A DNA stretch of 64,000 nt from CAZQFV01 sp964613665 (GTDB lineage: Bacteria; Chloroflexota; Chloroflexia; DTKN01), in assembly GCA_964613665.1 (NCBI GenBank), contig CAZTIG010000014.1:1-64000 (forward strand). The letters are read 5' to 3'. Positions within the stretch are counted from its first letter, which is position 1. Each line of letters starts with the position of its first letter. The notes beneath the pieces are model-generated. The model was given only the letters and a program-made list of their open reading frames with translations. It was not told the DNA's origin and did not search any database. Below are positions 57,427-64,000 of the stretch, piece after piece. Both the position numbers and the translations under genes were made by a program.

Positions 57427-58611
57427 ATGCAACGGTTCAGATCGCTGCTCGTCGTCGGATACGCGCTGGTGAGCGTTGGGGTGCTCATGGCCGCCCTGCT
57501 CTTTCCAGCGTTCCGCGCCGTCGCCTACGCCCCGCTGCGCGAGCTCCTGGTGCCGCCGCCGGAGCCCGTGGTTGTTACCGTAGTCTATTCGACAGAAAAA
57601 GAAGCCTGGCTCGAAGAAATGGTCGCCGCCTTTGCGCGTACCCGGCCCATGGTGGATGGCCACCCAATACAGATCGAACTCCAGAAGATGGGCTCGCGCG
57701 AGATGTACCTGGACGTCCTGGAGGGCAAGCTCCAGCCCGACCTGATGAGCCCAGCCAGCTCACTGCAGATAGCCATCCTGCAGGACCTTTCCAACGCACG
57801 GTACGGCCGGCCGCTCGTCCGTCAGTCGGCCTGCCAGACAGCGGTGCAGACGCCGCTCGTGCTGGTCGCCTGGAAAGACCGCGCCACGGCGCTGTGGGGC
57901 GCCGATCCCAACGGCAGCATGTGGAAACGCCTGCACGACGTCCTGGTGGACACCCACGGCTGGGCCACCTACGGCCACCCGGAATGGGGCTTTGTCAAGT
58001 ACGGGCAGACCGACCCGTTAACGTCCAACAGCGGTTTCATGGCCATCGTGCTGATGACCTATAACTACTTCGACAAGACCACCGGGCTCACCAACGCCGA
58101 CCTCACCGACCCGGACTACCAGACCTGGTTCGTCGAGTTCCAGAACGCGGCCGTGCGGCCCTTTGCCGTCAGCACCGGCCCGCTGATGCGCGACACCGTG
58201 GCCTTTGGCCCCAGCCAGTACAACATCGTCGCCGTGTACGAGGCTACGGCCATCGAGAATATGGAGAACGCCGTCAACCGCTACGGCGAGCTGTACGTAT
58301 ACTATCCCCCCGCCACCGTCATGAGCGACCATCCCTTCTGCGTGTTGGAAGGCGACTGGGTGGAACCGCAGCGCGCCCGCGCCGCGGCGCTCTTTGTCGA
58401 CTACCTGCGCAGCCGGCCGGCCCAGGAGGCCGCCCTGCGCTATGGCTTCCGCCCCGTGGACCCTGCCGTGCCCCTGGATGGGCCCGCCAGCCCCCTTACC
58501 CAGTACCAGGGCAACGGGCTGCGCCGGGACCTCCCGCCGCAGGTGGAACTGCCGGCCGGATCCGTCCTGGATGCGCTGCTGGACCTGTGGACCCGCCAGG
58601 TGCGGCCGTAA
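57427..58611 (+). CDS. Extracellular solute-binding protein (PBP type II fold)
   Basis: 394 residues. A signal-anchor helix (LLVVGYALVSVGVLMAALLF) without lipobox, then a periplasmic-binding fold: VVTVVYSTEKEAWLEEMVAAF, LMSPASSLQIAI, ATYGHPEWGFVKYGQTDPLTSNSGFMAI, VMSDHPFCVLEGDW. The NSGF and SxxSS motifs resemble molybdate/phosphate-type binding proteins. Closely related to the N-terminal part of the next gene, so the two arose by duplication. The upstream GTTAA repeats and the downstream pst genes on the other strand suggest phosphate-starvation expression. Confidence 0.75.
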   Translation: MQRFRSLLVVGYALVSVGVLMAALLFPAFRAVAYAPLRELLVPPPEPVVVTVVYSTEKEAWLEEMVAAFARTRPMVDGHPIQIELQKMGSREMYLDVLEGKLQPDLMSPASSLQIAILQDLSNARYGRPLVRQSACQTAVQTPLVLVAWKDRATALWGADPNGSMWKRLHDVLVDTHGWATYGHPEWGFVKYGQTDPLTSNSGFMAIVLMTYNYFDKTTGLTNADLTDPDYQTWFVEFQNAAVRPFAVSTGPLMRDTVAFGPSQYNIVAVYEATAIENMENAVNRYGELYVYYPPATVMSDHPFCVLEGDWVEPQRARAAALFVDYLRSRPAQEAALRYGFRPVDPAVPLDGPASPLTQYQGNGLRRDLPPQVELPAGSVLDALLDLWTRQVRP

Positions 58612-58624
58612 CAAGGAGACTCCG

Positions 58625-60289
58625 ATGAAACGACCCCGTTCGCTGCTCCTGTTCCTCCTCCTCGTGCTGCTCGCCGGCTGCGGCGGCCCTGGCGACATCG
58701 TGGGTCCCAAGGTCACCGTCACCATCTACTATGGGTCGGAGAAGCAGGACTGGCTGGAGCCGCTGGTCGAGCAGTATAACAACGCCCGCCACAAGACCGC
58801 CTCCGGCGCGACCGTCGTCGTCGAGGTCACCCCAATGGGGTCGATCGAATCGCTACGCGCCATCCTCTCCGGGGAGATTCAACCCACGGTATGGAGCCCG
58901 GCCTCTTCGATCTATATCCCGACCGCCAATGCCGAGTGGCGCAAGACCCACGCCGACGACCTGGTGGTCGGTGCCCCGGAAAAGTTGGTGCTGAGCCCGG
59001 TGGTCATCGCCATGTGGAAGCCGATGGCCGAGGCGCTGGGCTGGTCCGACGAGCCCCTCGGCTGGGCCGACATTGCCGCCCTGGCCAGCTCGGACGAGGG
59101 CTGGTCGGCCTACGGCTACCCCGAATGGGGCTCGTTCAAGTTCGGCCACACCCACCCCAACTTTAGCAACAGCGGCTTTATCTCCGTCCTCGCCGAGGCC
59201 TATGCCGGCACCGGCAAGATCCGCGACCTGACCCTCGCCGACCTGCCAGATCCCGAGCTGGTCGCCTTTATGGCGGCGGTGGAGAGCGGCGTCATCCACT
59301 ATGGCAGCAGCACCGGCTTTTTCGCCGAGCGCATGTTCACGCGTGGCCCCTCGTACCTCAGCGCTGCCGTGCTCTATGAGAACCTGGTGGTGGCGCAGGA
59401 GAGCAAGCGGCTGGCCGGCCAGAGCAACCAGGGGCCGGTGGTGGCCATCTACCCCAAGGAGGGCACCTTCTGGAGCGACCACCCCTACGTCGTCCTCAAC
59501 GCCCCCTGGGTCACCACGGAGCAGCGCGAAGCGGCCGAGGACTTTCAGGCCTTTTTGCTCGACCGGCCGCAGCAGCTCAAGGCCATCGAGCTGGGGTTCC
59601 GCCCCTCCGACGTCAGCATCCCCCTCGCCGCCCCCCTGGACGCCGACCACGGCGTGGACCCCGCCCAGCCGCAGACGGTGCTGGAAGCGCCCACCGCCGA
59701 CGTCCTCGCCGCGGTGCTCGACCTCTGGCAGCAGGTCAAGAAACCGGTGGACCTGATCGTGCTCATCGACGTCTCCGGCAGCATGGCGGGAGAAAAGATC
59801 GCCGCCGCCCGGGCCAGCCTGCTCGAGTTCGTCGAGCAACTGGACGACCGCGACCGGCTGGAGGTCCTTGTCTTTTCCGACGACGTCCTCATCCTGACCC
59901 CGCTCACGGAGCTCGGTCCCAAGCGCCGGGACGTGCTGCGGCGCATCTCCGGCATCATCGAAGGAGGCAGCACCCGCCTCTACGACGCCACCCTGACGGC
60001 CCTCGACGCGCTGCAGCAGAACGGCGATCCTCAGCACATCCGGGCCGTCGTCGTGCTCAGCGACGGCATGGACACCCAGTCCACCACCACCTTGGACGAC
60101 GTGCTGGCCGGCGTCGGCCAGGTGAGCGAAGAAGGCGGCACCTCGATCAAGCTCTTTACCATCGCCTTTGGGAACGACGCCGACAAGAACGTGCTGCGGC
60201 AGATGGCCGAGACGACCGGCGGCAAGCTCTACTCCGGCGACCCGAAAACGATCCGCCAGATCTATGCCGAAATTGCGACTTTTTTCTAG
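58625..60289 (+). CDS. Solute-binding lipoprotein fused to von Willebrand factor A domain
   Basis: 554 residues, ATG 58625 after AAGGAG. Lipoprotein signal MKRPRSLLLFLLLVLLAGC (lipobox LAGC). Residues 30-370: binding-protein fold (VTIYYGSEKQDWLEPLVEQYN, VWSPASSIYI, GHTHPNFSNSGFISVLAE). Residues 375-554: vWA domain with MIDAS Asp382 in DVSGSMAGEKI, Thr in GGSTRLYDA and Asp in LSDGMDTQ, then FTIAFGNDADKNVL. The fusion suggests a surface complex in which the vWA domain recruits another protein by a shared metal ion. Gene order with a coiled-coil membrane protein supports this. Confidence 0.82.
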   Translation: MKRPRSLLLFLLLVLLAGCGGPGDIVGPKVTVTIYYGSEKQDWLEPLVEQYNNARHKTASGATVVVEVTPMGSIESLRAILSGEIQPTVWSPASSIYIPTANAEWRKTHADDLVVGAPEKLVLSPVVIAMWKPMAEALGWSDEPLGWADIAALASSDEGWSAYGYPEWGSFKFGHTHPNFSNSGFISVLAEAYAGTGKIRDLTLADLPDPELVAFMAAVESGVIHYGSSTGFFAERMFTRGPSYLSAAVLYENLVVAQESKRLAGQSNQGPVVAIYPKEGTFWSDHPYVVLNAPWVTTEQREAAEDFQAFLLDRPQQLKAIELGFRPSDVSIPLAAPLDADHGVDPAQPQTVLEAPTADVLAAVLDLWQQVKKPVDLIVLIDVSGSMAGEKIAAARASLLEFVEQLDDRDRLEVLVFSDDVLILTPLTELGPKRRDVLRRISGIIEGGSTRLYDATLTALDALQQNGDPQHIRAVVVLSDGMDTQSTTTLDDVLAGVGQVSEEGGTSIKLFTIAFGNDADKNVLRQMAETTGGKLYSGDPKTIRQIYAEIATFF

Positions 60290-60298
60290 GAGTGGGGG

Positions 60299-61018
60299 AT
60301 GCGCCTTCCCGTCCGTTTTGCCCTGACACAGCCGTTGAACCTGTTGGCCCTCTTCCTGGCCCTGCTGGTCGGGTTGTTCGCCGCCTGGTGGCTGGGACTG
60401 GCCGGCCTCGTCCTCTACGGCCTGCTCGTCTATCTGACCGCGCGCGACCCTGCCGTCCGGGCGCGCCAGTCGCTGCGCCAGCGCGCCCCGCTGGCCCGGC
60501 GCTTTGACGGCCCCTTCGACCAGGTCGCGCGGGTCCAGGTTCACCTCTACAACGCTCTCGCCCAGAGCTCGCCGCGTATGCGCGACATGCTCCAGCCGGT
60601 GCAGGCGGCGGTGGGTGACCTGGTGGAAGAGGCGTACCGCATCGGCGTGCAGGTAAGCGTGCTGGAGAACTACCGCCAGGTTTCGCTGGCCCGCGACGAC
60701 CCCAGCAAGGCGCTGGCCGCGGTCGAGCGCAAGATCGAAGCCGCCGCCGACCCCGTGGTGCGCTTCCAGTACGAAGAGTCTCGCCGATCCCAGGAGGAGC
60801 GGTCGGCCAGACTGGAGGAGGTCAACCGCCAGCTGGAGCGCACCGAAGCCCTCTACGCCAGCCTGACCAGCGCGTTGGAGGGCACGCTGGCCGAGGTCAT
60901 CCGCGTCCAGGCGCTCAGCCCGGAGCAGGTCCAGGGGCGCGTGCCCGACCTGGTGCACGACCTGGAGCAGCGGCGCGCGCAATTGCGCGAGTTTGCGAAT
61001 CGGTTAGGAGAGCTATGA
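60299..61018 (+). CDS. Membrane protein with cytoplasmic coiled coil
   Basis: 239 residues. Two close hydrophobic helices near the N-terminus (residues 10-50, NLLALFLALLVGLFAAWWLGLAGLVLYGLL), then a mostly helical soluble part; residues 155-239 are a long coiled coil rich in Glu, Arg and Gln. No family recognised. It starts 9 bp after the vWA lipoprotein and may link that surface complex to the membrane or cytoplasm. Confidence 0.65.
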   Translation: MRLPVRFALTQPLNLLALFLALLVGLFAAWWLGLAGLVLYGLLVYLTARDPAVRARQSLRQRAPLARRFDGPFDQVARVQVHLYNALAQSSPRMRDMLQPVQAAVGDLVEEAYRIGVQVSVLENYRQVSLARDDPSKALAAVERKIEAAADPVVRFQYEESRRSQEERSARLEEVNRQLERTEALYASLTSALEGTLAEVIRVQALSPEQVQGRVPDLVHDLEQRRAQLREFANRLGEL

Positions 61019-61031
61019 ACAGAGGTGAACC

Positions 61032-61463
61032 ATGATCAAAACCAACGTGCTGTTCCTCTGCACCGGCAATTCGGCCCGCAGCCAGATGGCCGAGGCCTTT
61101 CTGCGCGCCTATGCCGGCGATCGCTTCAATGCCTACAGCGCCGGCCTGACCCCGCGGGGCATCCACCCCCTCACGATCGAGGTGATGCGCGAGGCCGGCC
61201 TGGATATCGGCGCGCAGCGTTCCAAGGACCTGAGCGAGTACATGGGCCGGATGCACTTTGGCTTCCTGATCACGGTGTGCGCGAGGGCCGAGGAGCAGTG
61301 TCCCAGGGCCTTTCCGGGAGTGGGGCAGCGCCTGCACTGGGACATCCCGGACCCGGCGGCGTTCGCGGGCCCGCCGGAAGAGATGCTGCCGTACTTTCGC
61401 CAGGTTCGCGACCTGGTGGATCGCCATATCCGGGAGTGGTTGGCGGAGCAAGGGGTTCAGTAG
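61032..61463 (+). CDS. ArsC-type arsenate reductase/low-molecular-weight protein tyrosine phosphatase
   Basis: 143 residues. The P-loop VLFLCTGNSARSQMAEAF (CX5RS) and acidic motif WDIPDPAAF define the family; Cys pairs in TVCARAEEQCP are the thiols that thioredoxin-coupled ArsC uses for intramolecular disulfide relay. It therefore probably reduces arsenate to arsenite. It starts 13 bp after the coiled-coil membrane protein, so arsenate handling is tied to a phosphate-related operon; arsenate enters through phosphate uptake. Confidence 0.85.
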   Translation: MIKTNVLFLCTGNSARSQMAEAFLRAYAGDRFNAYSAGLTPRGIHPLTIEVMREAGLDIGAQRSKDLSEYMGRMHFGFLITVCARAEEQCPRAFPGVGQRLHWDIPDPAAFAGPPEEMLPYFRQVRDLVDRHIREWLAEQGVQ

Positions 61464-61486
61464 GGGCGACGCATGCGTCGTCCCTA
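61461..61486. repeat. 26-bp palindrome, copy 3 of the TAGGGG family
   Basis: TAGGGGCGACGCA meets TGCGTCGTCCCTA with one mismatched pair; it includes the TAG stop of the arsC-like gene and may serve as its transcript end. Confidence 0.65.
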
Positions 61487-61552
61487 TCATGGGCGGCAAA
61501 CGGGGCCGACCAGAGTCACCGGGTCAGGCCCCGGCCCACGTCCTGGGACCGA

Positions 61553-62236
61553 TCACCCGACAATGCCACAGATTCCCTCTTCTCGGGTGTCCATCTCATT
61601 CATCTGTCCCGTCTCCGTAAAGACTACCCGCTCGCAGATATTGGTCACCCGGTCCGCGGCGCGCTCCAGGTTGTGGGCCACCCAGAGGAGGTGCGTCGCC
61701 CGGTCGATGGTCGTCGGGTCGGCGATGATGACGTCGAGCAGTTCGTGATAGACCTGGTTGTAGAGGGCATCGATCTCGTCGTCCTGGGGGGGGATCGCGC
61801 GCGCCAGGTCGATGTCGCGCCGCACAAAGGCATCCAGGGCCTGGTGGAGCATGTCCCGCGCCCTGTCGGCCATCTTGGGGATGTCGATCAAGGGTTTGAT
61901 CGGCGGCGTGTCCCCGATTGTCAAACAGATGTGGGCGATGCCCTTGGCATAGTCGCCGATGCGCTCCAGCTCGGTGCATATCTCGAGCACTGCGGCGATG
62001 ACGCGCAGGTCGCCGGCGATGGGCTGCTGGGTGGCGATCAGGACCAGCGCCTCGGACTCGATGGCAAAGCGCCGTTCGTTGATCTGGCAGTCCTCCGCGA
62101 TGAGCCGCTGGGCCCCCGCCAGGTCCTGCCGGAGGAGAATCTCGACCGAACGGGCCAGTGCTTCCTCCACCATGCTGCCCAGACTCACCATCTCATCTTG
62201 CAGACCCCGCAGTTCCTTTTCGAATGTTTCCCGCAT
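61553..62236 (-). CDS. phoU: Phosphate transport regulator PhoU
   Basis: 227 residues from ATG 62236. Two PhoU three-helix repeats with the metal-binding E/DXXXD signatures: VLEICTELERIGDYAKGIA (first) and LLWVAHNLERAADRVTNICE (second). PhoU links the Pst transporter to the PhoR kinase and restrains the Pho response when phosphate is ample. It closes the pstA-pstB-arsC-phoU gene group. Confidence 0.93.
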   Translation of the reverse strand: MRETFEKELRGLQDEMVSLGSMVEEALARSVEILLRQDLAGAQRLIAEDCQINERRFAIESEALVLIATQQPIAGDLRVIAAVLEICTELERIGDYAKGIAHICLTIGDTPPIKPLIDIPKMADRARDMLHQALDAFVRRDIDLARAIPPQDDEIDALYNQVYHELLDVIIADPTTIDRATHLLWVAHNLERAADRVTNICERVVFTETGQMNEMDTREEGICGIVG

Positions 62237-62267
62237 GGTTGTGTCTCCGTATTCCTTTCGCCGCACT

Positions 62268-62723
62268 CTACAGTTTCAGCAGCGGCTCGTCCGTCGTTTT
62301 CGTGTCGACCTGCCCGAGGTAGCCCAGCACCTCTTCGCGGATGGCGTCGCGCACCTGGCGAAAGACGGCCACGCGTTCTTCCTCTGTGCCCGTGGCCGCC
62401 GCCGGGTCGGGGAAGCCGATGTGCACCTGCCGGCCGCGCCCCAGCCAGAACGGGCACTGCGCCGCGGCGCTGTCGCAGAGGGTGATGACCTGGTCGAAAT
62501 CCTGGCCGCGAAAGACTTCCACCGGTTTGGGCCGCTGCGCGCGGATGTCAAGACCCAGCTCGGCCAAGACCCGCACCGCCAATGGGTGCACGGCCGCCGC
62601 AGGGACGGTGCCGGCCGAATGGGCTTCCCACGTCGCGCCCAGGAAATGGTTGGTCAGCGCCTCGGCCATCTGGCTGCGGGCCGAGTTGCCGGTGCAGAGG
62701 AAGAGGACCCGTCGTTTGGTCAT
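62268..62723 (-). CDS. ArsC-type arsenate reductase/low-molecular-weight phosphatase
   Basis: 151 residues, ATG 62723 (an ATG 9 bp earlier is also possible). P-loop VLFLCTGNSARSQMAEAL, DQVITLCDSAAAQCPFW with the second and third redox Cys, and FPDPAAATG as the DP motif, a classic thioredoxin-linked ArsC. Unusual place: between pstB and phoU, so it would be expressed with phosphate uptake. About 45% similar by eye to the copy at 61032. Confidence 0.88.
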   Translation of the reverse strand: MTKRRVLFLCTGNSARSQMAEALTNHFLGATWEAHSAGTVPAAAVHPLAVRVLAELGLDIRAQRPKPVEVFRGQDFDQVITLCDSAAAQCPFWLGRGRQVHIGFPDPAAATGTEEERVAVFRQVRDAIREEVLGYLGQVDTKTTDEPLLKL

Positions 62724-62739
62724 GTCGCACATCCTTGGG

Positions 62740-62818
62740 TGATCGGGTATCGGTGACCGGTTATTGGGGAAACCATTTCTGGGAAACGATCCCCGATAAC
62801 CGATAACCAATCACCGAC
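62740..62818. repeat. Imperfect inverted repeat between pstB and arsC
   Basis: ATCGGGTATCGGTGACCGGTT on the left is mirrored by AACCGATAACCAATCACCGA on the right, with GGGAAAC units in the middle. It could form a transcript hairpin after pstB. Confidence 0.45.
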
Positions 62819-63592
62819 TTATCCGAACCTGCCCGTGATATAGTCCTCCGTCCGCTTGTCCTTCGGCGTCGTAAAGAGCTCGCGCGTCGGCCCGAATTCG
62901 ACCAGCATCCCGGCACGCGCCTCGTCCATCATGAAGAAGGCGGTATAGTCCGAGGCCCGCGCGGCCTGCTGCATGTTGTGGGTGACGATGACGATGGTGT
63001 ACTTGAGCTTCAACGTCTGGATCAGCTCCTCGATCTTGAGCGTCGCGATCGGATCCAGTGCCGAGGCCGGCTCGTCCATCAACAGGACCTCGGGCTCCAC
63101 AGCCAGCGCGCGGGCGATGCACAGGCGCTGCTGCTGCCCGCCGGAGAGGGCCAGACCCGACTTGCGCAGGTCGTCCTTGACCTCGTCCCACAGGGCGGCG
63201 TCGCGCAGGCTGCGCTCCACGATCTCGGCGAGCTTGTCACGATCTTTCAGCCCGTGGGCGCGGGGGCCATAGGCCACGTTGTCGTAGATCGTCTTCGGAA
63301 AGGGGTTGGGCCGCTGAAAGACCATCCCTACCCGCCGGCGCAGCTCGACGACGTCGGTCGAAAGGATGTCCTGGTCGTCCAGCCGTACCTGCCCGTCCAC
63401 GCGCACGTTGGCGATCAGGTCGTTCATGCGGTTGAAGGTGCGCAGGAAGGTGCTCTTGCCGCAGCCGGAGGGGCCGATGATGGCCGTGATGCGGTTGGCC
63501 GGAATCTGGACACTGACCTCGCGCAGCGCGCGAAAGCTGCCGTAGTAGAGATTGTAGCGGTCGACGGTGATCTTGGTCTTGAAGGGTTCCAT
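62819..63592 (-). CDS. pstB: Phosphate ABC transporter ATP-binding protein PstB
   Basis: 257 residues. Walker A GPSGCGKSTFLRTFNRMNDL (PstB-specific RMND), Q-loop VFQRPNPFPKTIYDNVAYG, signature LSGGQQQRLCIARAL, Walker B VLLMDEPASALDP, switch VTHNMQQAARASD, end KDKRTEDYITGRFG, all diagnostic for PstB. Starts 2 bp after the pstA gene. Powers high-affinity phosphate import. Confidence 0.97.
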   Translation of the reverse strand: MEPFKTKITVDRYNLYYGSFRALREVSVQIPANRITAIIGPSGCGKSTFLRTFNRMNDLIANVRVDGQVRLDDQDILSTDVVELRRRVGMVFQRPNPFPKTIYDNVAYGPRAHGLKDRDKLAEIVERSLRDAALWDEVKDDLRKSGLALSGGQQQRLCIARALAVEPEVLLMDEPASALDPIATLKIEELIQTLKLKYTIVIVTHNMQQAARASDYTAFFMMDEARAGMLVEFGPTRELFTTPKDKRTEDYITGRFG

Positions 63593-63594
63593 CT

Positions 63595-64000
63595 CTATCC
63601 TCTTGCTCTTGTGGTCAGGCGGCGCGAGATCATGTTAATGGTCAGGTTGATCAGAATGGTGCTGATGATCAGGATAACGCCGGTGGCCATGGCCTTTTCA
63701 AAGGCATTGGTGTCCGTGGCTAGGTAGAACAGGTGCAGCGCCATCGTGCGCCCGGGGTCGAGCAGCGAGGCCGGCATGTTGTAGCTTCCCCCCAGTGTCA
63801 CGTAAAAGACCGCCGTTTCGCTGATGATGCGGCCCACGCTGAGCACGATGCCGGTGATGATGCCGGGCAGCGCCGTGGGCAGGACGACGTTCCAGATCGT
63901 TTGCCACTTGGTCGCGCCCAGCGCCAGGCTGCCCTCGCGGTAGGAGCGGGGCACGGTGTAGAGCGTTTCTTCCGTGGTCCGGATGATGACCGGCAGGATG
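63595..64000 (-). CDS. pstA: Phosphate ABC transporter permease PstA, partial at window edge
   Basis: The C-terminal ~134 codons are present and the frame is open to the window edge. The EAA loop YREGSLALGATKWQTIWNVVLPTALPGIITGI is the PstA signature, followed by RIISETAVFYVTLG and the last helix ATGVILIISTILINLTINM. The N-terminal half and, presumably, pstC and pstS lie outside the window. Apparent internal start at 63954 is not the real start. Confidence 0.93.
   Translation of the reverse strand, partial: ILPVIIRTTEETLYTVPRSYREGSLALGATKWQTIWNVVLPTALPGIITGIVLSVGRIISETAVFYVTLGGSYNMPASLLDPGRTMALHLFYLATDTNAFEKAMATGVILIISTILINLTINMISRRLTTRARG

Overview
The window is GC-rich, densely packed bacterial DNA (about two thirds G+C by eye). 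It most resembles an anaerobic or facultatively anaerobic member of the Chloroflexota (Anaerolineae-like). Supporting this are an aldehyde:ferredoxin oxidoreductase, iron-sulfur flavoprotein and NapH-like electron carriers, orange-protein-type (ORP) metal-cluster genes, PadR regulators, a Pro/Thr-rich surface protein, and a secreted-protein remnant ending in a YLPLV-type tail. Taxonomy is inference; no rRNA gene is present. At least one gene, and probably two, read UGA as selenocysteine.

Layout: 1-4000 holds a CHAP-domain protein and a large hybrid sensor kinase broken by a one-base frameshift. 4068-6445 holds an AOR-type tungsten oxidoreductase overlapping a class II aldolase. 6500-14200 is a PadR-headed operon of Mrp, two NifX/ORP-like proteins, a NifU-like scaffold, small Gly-rich and zinc-ribbon proteins, a radical SAM enzyme, two MinD ATPases with inserted ferredoxin domains, and a ferredoxin; it resembles the Desulfovibrio orp genes. 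14216-16230 has a collapsed ABC-2 transporter and a surface protein with an in-frame TGA. 16459-17157 is a selenocysteine peroxiredoxin. 17300-22400 holds an ICMT-like methyltransferase, a second NifX/DUF364/PadR locus, an acyltransferase-like operon and a lipoprotein.

22600-34060 has two two-component systems (NarL and OmpR types), small membrane proteins, two methyltransferases, two PadR regulators with strong dyad operators, an operon of membrane ferredoxin plus double-flavodoxin iron-sulfur flavoprotein, and several truncated genes. 34103-36637 is a PhoR/PhoB pair. SurE, an ArsR regulator and a candidate second selenoprotein (UshA-like lipoprotein with a Cys-Gly-Sec motif) follow, divergent from an ArsP/UPF0718 permease and thioredoxin-like proteins. 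41370-42560 is a graveyard of broken genes and a transposase remnant.

42690-55390 is a coherent xylo-oligosaccharide operon: LacI-type repressor, family 5 solute-binding protein, two permeases, two ATPases, GH3 glycosidase with PA14 insert, xylose isomerase and xylulokinase. The same candidate operator lies upstream of the regulator and of the transporter. 55448-57225 is a remnant of an integrated element: tRNA-Gly-like fragment, tyrosine recombinase and a truncated flavoprotein. 57368-64000 is a phosphate region: a Pho-box-like repeat, two related solute-binding lipoproteins (one fused to a von Willebrand A domain), a coiled-coil membrane protein and an ArsC-type reductase on the plus strand. 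Opposite lie pstA (partial), pstB, a second arsC and phoU. Several frameshifts sit in or near short homopolymers, so some broken genes may be sequencing errors.
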